From the NCBI RefSeq assembly GCF_004138335.1, contig NZ_RYFW01000003.1, positions 310,001 through 374,000 on the forward strand: 64,000 nucleotides of DNA, in the 5' to 3' direction. Positions 31,971 through 40,982 of the stretch are shown in pieces. The position numbers were made by a program, and so were the translations under genes. The notes beneath the pieces are model-generated. The model did no database searches. It had not been told where the DNA came from and saw nothing but the letters and a program-made list of their open reading frames with translations. This stretch comes from Peristeroidobacter agariperforans. GTDB lineage: Bacteria > Pseudomonadota > Gammaproteobacteria > Steroidobacterales > Steroidobacteraceae. How positions within the stretch are numbered: position 1 is the stretch's first letter; each line of letters opens with the position of its first letter.

Positions 31971-32695
31971 AGCTCCACCAGCTCGTACCACGTCTGCATA
32001 TAACCGCCGACGCCGCCTTGCACGAAGATGGCGTCGTCATCGGCGGTCACCCAAACATCGTAGTGCGGATGTTGTTTACCGCCCATGCCCGGGCCTTCAT
32101 CGTCGACGAAGCGGAAGTGCCGGCACTTGAACGTACCGGCCGCAACGGTGATCGTTTCCTCCCCCACGTACTCCAGCCCGATGGCTACTTCCGCGATCTG
32201 CGGCGGCGTGGCGCCTCGATGATCGGGTGAGGGCACGAACACGCGAATGGCGCGTCGATGCGGGCCCTTGCTCAGGTCCATGCAGCGCGTCGTGTAAGCG
32301 TCGCCAGCCACCGGGTGAGTGCCGAAGCCGTCGATTGCGCCCGTGTATTCGACTCGCTGCGACAGCCTGCCAATCGATGGTCCGAAGCTCTCGCATTCGA
32401 CCACACCGCTGTCGTTGCCCGGCTCATGACGCAGCCAGCCCGAGCCCATGAAGCGATCACCGACGGTGAGGTGCACGTGCAGGCTCTGGGGGCGGCCGGC
32501 GCTGTCGAGCGAGTACACGATGTCTCGCAGCACGGTCGGGGCAGGTTCCTCGATCTCACAGCGAGCGCGGAAGATCGCGCTGCCGTCGCCGTGGTGTGTG
32601 AAGGTGAACCACTCGCGGCCGCGCTCTTTGTCGAGCAAGTCGGGCTTCTTGGAGGTATAGCGGATGAGCCCGCTCACAGCACGATGTTTCATCAA
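31961..32695 (-). CDS. Protein of unknown function, beta-rich (DUF3108-like pattern)
   Basis: The 244-residue protein has alternating charged and hydrophobic strand-like segments and no signal peptide or transmembrane segment. Recognisable features are VYSLDSAGRPQSLHVHL, DAYTTRCMDLSKG and a C-terminal half with ETITVAAGTFKCRHFRF and YDVWVTADDDAIFV. The last segments recall DUF3108-type proteins, where a tetrapyrrole- or lipid-like ligand has been suggested but no activity is established. Its ATG overlaps the stop of the 118-residue gene, and it ends the eight-gene leftward operon that starts with the TonB receptor at 40740. I can say only that it is probably a soluble binding or auxiliary protein of this pathway. 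Confidence 0.8.
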   Translation of the reverse strand: MMKHRAVSGLIRYTSKKPDLLDKERGREWFTFTHHGDGSAIFRARCEIEEPAPTVLRDIVYSLDSAGRPQSLHVHLTVGDRFMGSGWLRHEPGNDSGVVECESFGPSIGRLSQRVEYTGAIDGFGTHPVAGDAYTTRCMDLSKGPHRRAIRVFVPSPDHRGATPPQIAEVAIGLEYVGEETITVAAGTFKCRHFRFVDDEGPGMGGKQHPHYDVWVTADDDAIFVQGGVGGYMQTWYELVELQR

Positions 32696-33048
32696 TTATC
32701 TCGCAGGTCTACGCTGATATCGGCGACCGGCTTCTCGTCCGTCTGCATCGCCTCCATTTCCTGCTGGACGCCGCGCATGACGCGGGCGATGTATTCCTTG
32801 GTCATCAAGCCGCGCTGGTAAGCGGCGTCGCGATCGGGCTGATACTTCTCGATGTCAGCACGGCTGATCGTGCCTTTGCTGTCGAGTAGTCGCTCCACCG
32901 TATCGAGCCGCTCCTTCAGCACCGACACCTCACCGACAACCGCGAGCAGGATGGACAACATGCGCTCGCTGCTCGGGTCGCCGAGAAAGTCAGGGCGCTT
33001 GCCCTTGGCTCGCGCGCCCGCGCGCAGGATGTAATCGATGTCGCTCAT
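32692..33048 (-). CDS. Small protein of unknown function with a predicted coiled coil
   Basis: This 118-residue protein overlaps its neighbours by 4 bp on both sides (ATGA), which supports it as a real gene. It contains a heptad-like helix from about residue 28 to 55 (LSILLAVVGEVSVLKERLDTVERLL), then RADIEKY and a polar C-terminus. No catalytic motif is visible. Position between the methyltransferase and the DUF3108-like protein in the receptor operon suggests a structural or assembly role, perhaps as a small subunit of one of them. I do not recognise the family. Confidence 0.75.
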   Translation of the reverse strand: MSDIDYILRAGARAKGKRPDFLGDPSSERMLSILLAVVGEVSVLKERLDTVERLLDSKGTISRADIEKYQPDRDAAYQRGLMTKEYIARVMRGVQQEMEAMQTDEKPVADISVDLRDN

Positions 33049-34247
33049 GATTGCGGCTTCCAGGCTCCGTATGCGTTCCAGACGGCAGCGCGACCGTGAT
33101 CTTCCTTCTCGCCCGATGCGGCGACCGGGAAGACGGTAGGGTCGACGACTGCGCGCACGCCCGTCACAAACTGACTGGAGCGGGGCAGGCCGGCGGCCTC
33201 GATGACTTTCTTCAGGTCCATGGCGTGCATGGCCGACCAGAACGGCTCGTTGTTGTTGAAGGCGTCCCAGTCGCGAATGAACTGCTCGTACAACGGCATC
33301 TCATCGGAGTATTGCGGCTGTTCGAGGTGCAACATCAGTCCGCCCGGTGCGAGCACACGCACGCCTTCGCGAATGATTTGCGGCAGCGCCTTGCCGGACA
33401 GTTCGTGCAGGAACATCGTCGTCTGCACCCAGTCGAAATGTCCGTCGGGGAAGCGGCTCAGGTCCTCGGCGTTCATCTGTATGAACTTCAGGTTCTTCGC
33501 ACCGAGCGCTTGAGCGCGTGCGTGTCCGTAGCGCAGGACGGGCGCGGCAGTATCGATGGCGATGATTTCGGTTTCCGGGAACGCGAGCGCGAGCGGCACG
33601 ATGTTGTGGCCGATGGTGCAGCCGACGTCGAGAATGCGCTTCGGCGTCCAGCCGGGGCGCTCGCGTTTGATCCATTCGACGAGCGCCTGCCCGCCGCCAT
33701 CGGACAGCGCGCCGAGCCCACCCGCGGTCGTCGCGAAGATGCCGCAATCGTAGTTCGCGCCGGCGGACACATCGCCAGGCCGCTCTTCGCCATGATACGA
33801 GCCGGGCATGCAGTGAATATCCACCGCATTTTGATAGCGAGGCGTGGCAACCGAGGGATTGAGCTCCAGTGTCGGTCGATCCGCATTGAACTCACGAGCT
33901 TTGGCATCCAGCGCTTCCAGCTGACGCAGCACCATCGAGCGGCCGTTCTGCTGGCGCATCTCCATGGAGTTGCGCTTGCAGGCCGACCAGAAGCGATGCC
34001 ATGGATCTTTGTTCATCGCGTGCCGGATCTCGAAGCGGTCTTTCGGATCGCGCTGATGCTCGGCTCGGAACGCGGGCAGCACGCGCTTCTCGTAAGCGAG
34101 CTTATTGCCAGGGCCGACGACGCCGGACAAATACTTGTTGAAGGCGGTGAGGAAGTTGAAGCGCGCCGCTTCGTCGTGAGTCGGCGTCGGAAACACTTCG
34201 TGCCGGGTCACCGCGGTGTACGGCGGCGGCACATCTTCACGTTTCAT
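33045..34247 (-). CDS. SAM-dependent methyltransferase with long N-terminal extension
   Basis: The 400-residue protein has a Rossmann methyltransferase core at about residues 205-330: motif I reads ILDVGCTIGHN (a threonine replaces the usual second glycine), followed by EIIAIDTAAPVLRY, NLKFIQMNAEDL, FDWVQTTMFLHEL and VLAPGGLMLHLEQP. The first 200 residues are not part of a typical class I methyltransferase and resemble no domain that I recognise. It could O- or N-methylate an intermediate, or act in C-C chemistry as some methyltransferase-fold proteins do. It sits between the nitrilase-like gene and the small coiled-coil gene, with 4-bp overlaps on both sides. Confidence 0.87.
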   Translation of the reverse strand: MKREDVPPPYTAVTRHEVFPTPTHDEAARFNFLTAFNKYLSGVVGPGNKLAYEKRVLPAFRAEHQRDPKDRFEIRHAMNKDPWHRFWSACKRNSMEMRQQNGRSMVLRQLEALDAKAREFNADRPTLELNPSVATPRYQNAVDIHCMPGSYHGEERPGDVSAGANYDCGIFATTAGGLGALSDGGGQALVEWIKRERPGWTPKRILDVGCTIGHNIVPLALAFPETEIIAIDTAAPVLRYGHARAQALGAKNLKFIQMNAEDLSRFPDGHFDWVQTTMFLHELSGKALPQIIREGVRVLAPGGLMLHLEQPQYSDEMPLYEQFIRDWDAFNNNEPFWSAMHAMDLKKVIEAAGLPRSSQFVTGVRAVVDPTVFPVAASGEKEDHGRAAVWNAYGAWKPQS

Positions 34248-35395
34248 ATGAGCCCATCCTTCGCGAGGCGCTCGATCACTTGTTCATGAGCGCGCAGGAA
34301 ATGATTGCGGTCCGGGACCTTCACCTGGCCGTTCTCGATCAGGCCGTTGGCCGGCTGTCCGACAGTGGCCCCATACACGGCTGCGAACGGCTCGAGCCGC
34401 TGACGCGCCAGGAAGTTGGTCATGCCCGGCTTGCGTCGCTGATGGCGCAAGGCGTCCAGGTTGAGATCGGCGAACGCGGTAAAGGTTTCGCCAGTATTCG
34501 CTTCGGCCAGCACCGCGCCCTTGTAGTCGATGACTACCGAATTGCCGTCGGCCGAATCGAGCGGCAGCGTCGTGTCCTCGATGCCTGCGGTGTTTGCTGA
34601 CACGACGTACGCGATGTTCTCCATCGCCCGCGCGCGCTTGGCCAGCGCCTTCGGCGTCATGAGCGGCGAGCCGATTTCGGAGGAACTGTGCACGAAGATC
34701 TCGGCGCCACGCAGCGCGTGGGCACGGGCGATCTCCGGATACAGAATCTCTTCGGAGGCGATGGCGGCGAGGTTGCCGATCTCGGTGCGAGCGACGGGGA
34801 AGACGCCGTCGATGCCGTAGATGTCCAGGTACTTCGACCAGACGTCATGAGGCGTCGGCGCGAACATCGAGTTCAGTCGGCGGTAACGCAGGACGACATC
34901 GCCGCTGGGGCCGATGACAAAGCTCGTCTGGAAGTAGAGGCCGGGGAAGTGAGCGTCGCGTTCGTACGCGTTGCCAGCCAGAAACAACTGCTGTGACTGT
35001 GCGACCTTGCCGAGTGCCTGATACTCGGGACCGTCGATGTCGAGCGCGGCCTTGGCTGCGAAGTCTGGAATGGAGATGCGGCCCGGATAACTCGTCAGCA
35101 CATACTCTGGCAGAACCGCGAGCTTTACTGGTGTGCCGCCGTACTGCTGAATGAAGACGCTGGAGCTCCGCAGCTTCACGCCGATCGCTTCGATCATCGC
35201 GAGCATCTGCTGACGCGCAGCCGCGCGATCCGCCAGGCGCTCCACCGAGCGAGCGGCGATTTGCAAAGCCACGGCTGCGTATTGAGAGACCGCAGTCATA
35301 CGGTTACTCCGCGAAGTATCGGCGGCGCCGACGGCAGACGAGGGCAGACCTGCTGCCACCATGCCCGCGAGCATTTGCCGGCGATCGATGCCCAT
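34244..35395 (-). CDS. Nitrilase-superfamily (carbon-nitrogen hydrolase) protein with serine at the catalytic cysteine position
   Basis: The 383-residue protein begins with a Tat-like signal (GIDRRQMLAGMVAAGLP), so it may be exported folded. The nitrilase fold follows, with the glutamate in LPEYVLTSYP and a basic segment in RYRRLNS where the lysine is expected. The nucleophile motif, normally I-C-x-D/E-x-x-x-P-E, reads AIASEEILYPEIAR, putting serine at the cysteine position. A Cys-to-Ser change normally abolishes amidase activity, but the rest of the motif is well kept, so this may be a distinct subfamily with another chemistry. It lies 3 bp after the FAD-oxidase gene in the receptor operon. 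Confidence 0.87.
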   Translation of the reverse strand: MGIDRRQMLAGMVAAGLPSSAVGAADTSRSNRMTAVSQYAAVALQIAARSVERLADRAAARQQMLAMIEAIGVKLRSSSVFIQQYGGTPVKLAVLPEYVLTSYPGRISIPDFAAKAALDIDGPEYQALGKVAQSQQLFLAGNAYERDAHFPGLYFQTSFVIGPSGDVVLRYRRLNSMFAPTPHDVWSKYLDIYGIDGVFPVARTEIGNLAAIASEEILYPEIARAHALRGAEIFVHSSSEIGSPLMTPKALAKRARAMENIAYVVSANTAGIEDTTLPLDSADGNSVVIDYKGAVLAEANTGETFTAFADLNLDALRHQRRKPGMTNFLARQRLEPFAAVYGATVGQPANGLIENGQVKVPDRNHFLRAHEQVIERLAKDGLI

Positions 35396-35398
35396 CCA

Positions 35399-36958
35399 TC
35401 ATAGTCCCAGGCTGCCGGGATTCATCAGGTTGTTCGGATCGACCGCGCGCTTCACCGCTTGCAACAGCTCCCACGCGCGCGGGTCGCTGGCCTGCTTCAG
35501 CGGATAAGCGCGACCGACCTGAAGATGCGTCGCACCCAAGTCGCGGAAGATGCCGATGAGCGACGTGCGCAACTGCTTGACCAACGCGCGAGCCGACTCA
35601 TTCGCCGGAAATCCCTTGAGCTTCGCAAGGTGTGCGGCTTCGACAGAACGGCGGTGGATGTCCTGCAGCTCGTCCGGCCAATAGAACACCGGCTCGATCA
35701 AACAAGTGGAGCGATTCACTGCGCACAGCAACGCGCCGGTGGTCACTCCGTTGTTCGCCATGGCAGTCGCATGCTCGGCGAACATTGCTTGAATGCGATT
35801 CCAGCCCTCGACCAGTCGGCTGTGCGGCAGGAAGCCGTGCACCGGCACCCAGCGCTCGCCTTCCGGTCCGACCATCGAATTCACCGGCGGGAACGGATTG
35901 GCGCGCAGAATCTTCGGGATCGTGTTCTCGACACTGTGACCGCCGAATCGAACGGCAATGGCTTCCACCGCCTTCATGTCGGCATCGACCGCACTTTGAT
36001 GACGACCTTCAGCGATCACGTGCAGCGAGAAGTGCGCGTCATCGAGGAACGAGCGGCCCGCGGCGACAACCTTCGCGCCTTCCTTGAGCGCCTTCCAGGC
36101 CGAGCCTTGCGCCTTCATCATGTTGACCAGCGACTGCGCATCCCTGGTCAGGCTCTCACGTTTCATGCGCTGAGCCTGCAGGTTCGGGTCGAAGCCGAAA
36201 CATTCGGAGGCCAGGCCCTCGCGTGAGACCGCGCTCATGGCCTTGAAGTAGCCTTCGGCCTCGGGGAAGCTGAAAGAGCCGTACGCAAAGGCGGTGCCTT
36301 CGCGAACCGTCTGCAGCGTGATCGTCGCTTTCACACCGAGTGCGCCACAATCGGCGGCGAACAGGCCCGTGATATCCGGTCCGAACGTGCGGAAGAAGTC
36401 GCTGCCGGTCTTCACAAGAGTTCCGTCAGCGAGCACGACTTCGAAACTGATCGCCGCATTGACAACCGTGCCGCCGGACGCGCCCCAGAAGATGCCGTTC
36501 TGGCTCATGCCGCCACCGACGGTGGCGTTGATGCCGGACAAGGTGCCCCAGGCCAGCGCTCGCAATCCTTTCGGCTTCAACGTGCGCTGCAGCTGGTCCC
36601 ACGTGCAGCCGGCCTCGACAGTTACGGTCATGTCCGTCTCGTTGATATCGAGCACGCGGTTCATCGCGCCCGTGTCGACGAGCAGCGCCTGCTTGCTAGG
36701 TGCGAGATAGCCACCCGTGTAGCTCATGCCGCCGCCGCGAGGAATGATTGCGAGGCCGGCTTTAGTGGCGGCCGCGATTCCGCGAGCGAGCGTGTCTTTG
36801 TCGTTCGGACGGAGCACGGCGAGCGCAGTCTCGCCGCCGCTATAAACATCGTGCGAGTAGTAGCGCAGCTCGGCTGGATCGGTCACCAGGGCTTGTGGGC
36901 CAACGGCGGCGGCAAGCGCCGCCAGGGGATCGTTTGCAATTTGCATCGAAGCGTTCAT
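35399..36958 (-). CDS. FAD-linked oxidase/dehydrogenase (VAO/GlcD family)
   Basis: The 519-residue protein has the PCMH-type FAD-binding domain in its first half: AIIPRGGGMSYTGGY with the pyrophosphate loop, TVTVEAGCTWDQLQ, and SGINATVGGGMSQNG. The C-terminal half is a substrate-binding cap ending in DPNNLMNPGSLGL, the usual end of glycolate oxidase GlcD and vanillyl-alcohol oxidase relatives. Substrates of the family are alcohols, 2-hydroxy acids and phenols. No His for covalent flavin is obvious at the usual position. There is no signal peptide. It lies 15 bp after the MFS gene, so it probably makes the first oxidation after uptake. Confidence 0.9.
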   Translation of the reverse strand: MNASMQIANDPLAALAAAVGPQALVTDPAELRYYSHDVYSGGETALAVLRPNDKDTLARGIAAATKAGLAIIPRGGGMSYTGGYLAPSKQALLVDTGAMNRVLDINETDMTVTVEAGCTWDQLQRTLKPKGLRALAWGTLSGINATVGGGMSQNGIFWGASGGTVVNAAISFEVVLADGTLVKTGSDFFRTFGPDITGLFAADCGALGVKATITLQTVREGTAFAYGSFSFPEAEGYFKAMSAVSREGLASECFGFDPNLQAQRMKRESLTRDAQSLVNMMKAQGSAWKALKEGAKVVAAGRSFLDDAHFSLHVIAEGRHQSAVDADMKAVEAIAVRFGGHSVENTIPKILRANPFPPVNSMVGPEGERWVPVHGFLPHSRLVEGWNRIQAMFAEHATAMANNGVTTGALLCAVNRSTCLIEPVFYWPDELQDIHRRSVEAAHLAKLKGFPANESARALVKQLRTSLIGIFRDLGATHLQVGRAYPLKQASDPRAWELLQAVKRAVDPNNLMNPGSLGL

Positions 36959-36973
36959 ATCAAAGCGCTGGGA

Positions 36974-38272
36974 TCAGGAAGCTCGGACCAGCTCGGGCTC
37001 GGCGTCGGCGCTGGGCTCGGCGAAGTTGTCGTTGTAGCGGCCCAGGGCCAGCAGCATGGCGCCACCGACGGCGAACAAGACCATCGCGACGAGCAACATC
37101 GGATCGTAACCACCGGTGCGATCGCGCACGATGCCGTAGATGATGGGAGAGATCGCCGAGCCGATGCCGAACGGCATATACAGCACGCCGTAGATGCGGC
37201 CGTAATGGGCCATGCCGAAATATTTCGCAGCGAGAAACGCGATCACGTCGGACTCGGCGCCGGCAGCGAAGCCGAGCAGGAACGCGCCCGTCATCACTAA
37301 CGGCAGACTCGTGTCCGTTCCCATCAGCAGATAACAAGCCAGTGCCGGCAACAGCAGAGCAGGGAAGGCGACACCCGGCGCCCAGAAACGATCGAACAGG
37401 AAACCCACGAGGAGTCGTCCAGTGAGGATGCCGATCGCGACGACACCGAGCACACTCGCGGCGACTTGAGCCGAAAAGCCGTGCAGCCCGACGATCTGCG
37501 CGATGTGAATGTGAGCGCCGCCGTAAGCGAACGCGATCATCAAGATCGAGCCGAGCAACACCCAGAAGCGATAGCCACGCGCGGCTTGTGCGAGCGTGAT
37601 GCCGGTGACTTTGCCATCCGCGCCGCCGACACCGGCGGGCCGCTCGTCGGCGCGCGGCTCTCGAAACCACAGATAGCCGATCGGCAACGCGACCAGTATC
37701 GGCAACAGTGCGACGACCGGAAACGCCATGCGCCAGCCACCGGCTGCGATGGCGCGTTGTGCGATCTGAGGGACGACCATCGCGGCGAGGCTCGTGCCCA
37801 GCAACATGATGCCGAGCGCCAGGCCGCGGTTGCGGTTGAACCACAAGCTGACGGCGCGGCTCCAGGTCACCGGGGTCGAGCCGATGCCGATCGCGCCGAG
37901 CGCCGCCCAGAACAAGATGTAACCTCCGATCGAGCCGGGCAGGAAATAGAACGCGCCGAACATCAGCCCGAACAGAAACAACGACAACAAGGCGACGGGC
38001 CGGACGCCGAAGCGGTCGGCCAGCCCGCCGAACACCGGCGCCATGAACGAAGCGATCAGACCGAACACGGTCACGCCCGCGCTCACCGAAGCGAAATCCC
38101 ACCCGAATTCCTTGTGGATCGGGCCCATCACCAGCGGCAGCACGTTGAACGGCAACGGCGAGGCGCCGCACGCCACGCCGAGCAACGCCGCGACCAGCGG
38201 TTTGGAGCCCCGCTTGAATTCCGAAGCTGGCCGCGCCGACACGGTGTCGGCGCGGCTTTCGCCTGCTGTCAT
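36974..38272 (-). CDS. MFS transporter, monocarboxylate/oxalate-formate type
   Basis: The ATG at 38272 shares a base with the stop codon of the TonB receptor gene (TGATG), giving 432 residues with 12 predicted helices. The segments MAPVFGGLADRFGVRP after helix 2 and SLWFNRNRGLALGI between helices 4 and 5 are typical of the monocarboxylate porter/OFA group. Translational coupling to the receptor strongly suggests that the two carry the same substrate across the outer and inner membranes. It is unlike the ACS-type carrier at 8509. Confidence 0.93.
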   Translation of the reverse strand: MTAGESRADTVSARPASEFKRGSKPLVAALLGVACGASPLPFNVLPLVMGPIHKEFGWDFASVSAGVTVFGLIASFMAPVFGGLADRFGVRPVALLSLFLFGLMFGAFYFLPGSIGGYILFWAALGAIGIGSTPVTWSRAVSLWFNRNRGLALGIMLLGTSLAAMVVPQIAQRAIAAGGWRMAFPVVALLPILVALPIGYLWFREPRADERPAGVGGADGKVTGITLAQAARGYRFWVLLGSILMIAFAYGGAHIHIAQIVGLHGFSAQVAASVLGVVAIGILTGRLLVGFLFDRFWAPGVAFPALLLPALACYLLMGTDTSLPLVMTGAFLLGFAAGAESDVIAFLAAKYFGMAHYGRIYGVLYMPFGIGSAISPIIYGIVRDRTGGYDPMLLVAMVLFAVGGAMLLALGRYNDNFAEPSADAEPELVRAS

Positions 38273-40740
38273 CAGAAGTTGAACCTCGTGCGAAGCATCC
38301 ACTGCATCGGAGCGTTGATGTAGGAGGTGTTGGCCAGCGATGTGTTGACTGCCGTCTCATTGAAGCAGTTCGTGCACTCGGCCGCCACCAGCCAGCGATC
38401 GTCCGCGCCGAACAACGTCAGCGTGGCATTCACGAACCACGCCTCCGGGCTGTGCGAGCCGGTGATGAAGTCGCCGCCGTACGGGTTGGAGGGGAAGGTC
38501 CCATTGGTGCCCGTGACCGAGCCGCTGTAGATGGTCAGGTTGTTGGTCGCCACTTCCTGCTCGGTGCGATAGCTGGCGTTGATCGAAGGCACCAACGTCA
38601 TGCGGCTCGCGCCCAGCGCAATGTCGTAGCTTGCACCGAACGACAGCGTCACGTCCGGAGTGCGCACCGGTTCGGCGATCTGGCCATCGGCAGTGATGAC
38701 GCCGGCGGCGCAGGCGGCGACAGCGGGGCTGGCGTTCGGAATCGCACCGGTCGCCAGCTGTTGCTGACACAAGCGCTGCTGCGCGCCCACCGACTGGATG
38801 CCGTACTCGTCGAAGTCCGGCGCGTTGCGGTCGATCTTGTACTTGTCGTCCTGGAAGCCGGCGTTGAAGTACGTGGTCAAGCCGTCGATCGGCATGTACG
38901 TGAGCTCGAGCTCGATGCCCTTGTTCTCGTAGTCCGCGAAGTTGCGGGTCAGGAACGTCATCGAGCCGTTGGCGTTGAGCAGCGCCGAGGGCGTCTGCAG
39001 GTCGGACACGTCCAGGTAGAAGAACGTCAGGTTGGCGCGCAGGCGATTGTTCAACCAGTCGGTCTTGGCGCCGGTCTCGTAGCTCCACACCTTTTCCGGG
39101 CCGAACGGCAGGACGCTGCGAGCCGGCGTGCTGCGGGCGTTCCAACCGCCGGACTTCATGCCGCGGGTCGCCGATGCGAACAGCAGCACGTCGCCCGAAG
39201 GTTGATAGTTGACCGCAAAACGCGGCGTCCACATGTCGGTGCCCATCTCTCGCGGAATCGGCTTGCCGGACGGGGAGATCAGGTTGACGTTGTCCATGCA
39301 CGTCGCCTCGATCGTGCCGTCGTTACAGCTCGGACGATTGTCGCGGATCGACATCTTCTTGGTTTCGTCGGTGTAGCGGATGCCGGCCGTGAGCTTCCAC
39401 TCGTCGGTGACGTTGAAGTCGGCTTGCGCATAACCGGCGAGCGCTTCGGTCGTGTTGTCCAGCACGCGGTCTGCGAGCAGCAACGTGTCGCCGAAGATGT
39501 CGGCGAAATCCGTCGTGTTCTTCTCGTCGAGGTAGTACACGCCTGCGACCAGGTCGGCGAAGCCATCGCCCAGGCTGCCGTTCAACTTGATTTCCTGGCT
39601 GAACTGCTCGTGCGAGCCGTCATTGAGGATGGTGAAGCCGCCACGGGTGAAGCCGCGAACCGGTGGGTTCGGGGATGCCAGCGACGGACCGCCGCGGCCA
39701 TCGTAGAAGTCCAGCCCGTATTGCTGGGTCGTGTCGACGTAGCCGGTAATGAAGCTCAACTGGAAGTCCGGGCTCAGATCGATCTGGAAGTTCGACGTGA
39801 TCAGGTCGGTCTCTGAGCGGGCGCCGAGCAGATAGTTTGCCTTGCGTCCCGAGATCACCAGCGGAGCATAAGGCGACGCGCCGATTGCGCCTTCACGCAG
39901 GCCGGTGCTCGCGAAACGGCCGTTGCAGTCGGCGGGATTCGCCGGGTTGCACTCGAAATTGAGGATGTTCTCGCCATCGGCCTGGATCTTTGCAAACGAA
40001 GCCGACCAGGAGAGTGCGTCGGTGAAATCAGCTTTCAGGCCGACGCGGGCGCCCCAGCCGTCGTCGTCATTCAGACGATCGCCGGTGGTGACATTCTTCA
40101 CGTAGCCGTCGTCTTCCTGCCAGTAACCGCTGAGCTTCACGGCCAGCTTGTCGAACACCGGCACATCGATGGAGCCGCGTGCGACTTGCTTGTTGTAGCG
40201 GCCATAGCCGATCTCGGCGTAGCCGCCCAGCTCGTCGCCCGGATCCGCCATGATCATGCGCACGGCGCCGCCCGTCGTATTACGGCCGAACAGGGTGCCC
40301 TGCGGACCGCGCAGCACTTCGACCCGCTCGACGTCGAACAAGCTCAGGTTGTTGGCGTTCTGGCGGCTCAGATAGATGTCGTCGACGTAAGTGCCGACCG
40401 GCGGGTCGAACGTGGCCACCGTCTCGCTGTTGCCCAGGCCGCGCAGATAGAACGCGTTCGCCGAGCCGAGGCCGGTGTTGTTCTGCGCCACCATGTTGGG
40501 GATGTACTGACCGATCTGCAGCGTGTTCGACACGCCCTGGCTGGTCAGCTGCTCGGCGGAGAACGCCGAGATCGCGATCGGCACGTCCTGCGCGCTTTCG
40601 GTGCGGCGTTGAGCCGTAACGATGACCTCGGTGATGCCGGACGAGGCGGCCTCGTCGGATCCCGCATCGGTCTGTGCGTACAGCGGCATGGTCACGAGGC
40701 TGGTCGTCAGAGCTGTGGCCAGGCCAAACAGATTGCGCAT
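38272..40740 (-). CDS. TonB-dependent receptor
   Basis: The ATG at 40740 follows GGGAGGGGAAT; the 18 codons upstream in frame run into the operator and are not used. The 822-residue product has a signal peptide ending near PLYAQ, a TonB box ITEVIVTAQ, a plug with YVDDIYLSRQ and RVEVLRGPQGTLFGRNTTGGAV, and a barrel ending WMLRTRFNF. This plug type (VPIAISAFSAEQL) is common in sphingomonads and related catabolic bacteria for aromatic or terpenoid compounds, unlike the receptors at 14678 and 59156. It leads an eight-gene operon and has a TTGTCCGGACAA site at 40776-40787. Confidence 0.95.
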   Translation of the reverse strand: MRNLFGLATALTTSLVTMPLYAQTDAGSDEAASSGITEVIVTAQRRTESAQDVPIAISAFSAEQLTSQGVSNTLQIGQYIPNMVAQNNTGLGSANAFYLRGLGNSETVATFDPPVGTYVDDIYLSRQNANNLSLFDVERVEVLRGPQGTLFGRNTTGGAVRMIMADPGDELGGYAEIGYGRYNKQVARGSIDVPVFDKLAVKLSGYWQEDDGYVKNVTTGDRLNDDDGWGARVGLKADFTDALSWSASFAKIQADGENILNFECNPANPADCNGRFASTGLREGAIGASPYAPLVISGRKANYLLGARSETDLITSNFQIDLSPDFQLSFITGYVDTTQQYGLDFYDGRGGPSLASPNPPVRGFTRGGFTILNDGSHEQFSQEIKLNGSLGDGFADLVAGVYYLDEKNTTDFADIFGDTLLLADRVLDNTTEALAGYAQADFNVTDEWKLTAGIRYTDETKKMSIRDNRPSCNDGTIEATCMDNVNLISPSGKPIPREMGTDMWTPRFAVNYQPSGDVLLFASATRGMKSGGWNARSTPARSVLPFGPEKVWSYETGAKTDWLNNRLRANLTFFYLDVSDLQTPSALLNANGSMTFLTRNFADYENKGIELELTYMPIDGLTTYFNAGFQDDKYKIDRNAPDFDEYGIQSVGAQQRLCQQQLATGAIPNASPAVAACAAGVITADGQIAEPVRTPDVTLSFGASYDIALGASRMTLVPSINASYRTEQEVATNNLTIYSGSVTGTNGTFPSNPYGGDFITGSHSPEAWFVNATLTLFGADDRWLVAAECTNCFNETAVNTSLANTSYINAPMQWMLRTRFNF

Positions 40741-40775
40741 ATTCCCCTCCCGTTGTTCTAAAGCGCGGCAAAAAG

Positions 40776-40787
40776 TTGTCCGGACAA
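40776..40787. promoter_or_regulatory. Operator candidate TTGTCCGGACAA (receptor side)
   Basis: This exact copy of the 12-bp palindrome lies 35 bp upstream of the TonB receptor start codon. Confidence 0.75.
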
Positions 40788-40876
40788 ATCGCACTAAACG
40801 GGCACCTTGTCAAGCGTGCCCTGGCCGACACGCCAGTGCAGGGCGCGGGAAACCGCCGCCGCACAATGCTTTAGAG

Positions 40877-40888
40877 TTGTATGGACAA
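40877..40888. promoter_or_regulatory. Imperfect operator TTGTATGGACAA
   Basis: It matches the palindrome at 10 of 12 positions, with both outer TTGT/ACAA arms intact. It lies midway between the two exact copies. Confidence 0.5.
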
Positions 40889-40982
40889 TTGTAACCGCGC
40901 GCATCCTGCGACTTGGGCCGGCGCCGCGCAGTCGTTGCACGCGCGCTGCAATGCTGTGCAAAAAAGCTTGCTTGCAAAAAAG

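Noticed and set aside
33051-34289. 412-codon open frame on the plus strand
   Set aside because: It is antisense to the methyltransferase gene, which has clear motifs and operon overlaps.
38452-39816. 454-codon open frame on the plus strand
   Set aside because: It is antisense to the TonB receptor barrel; arginine/valine-rich shadow without motifs.
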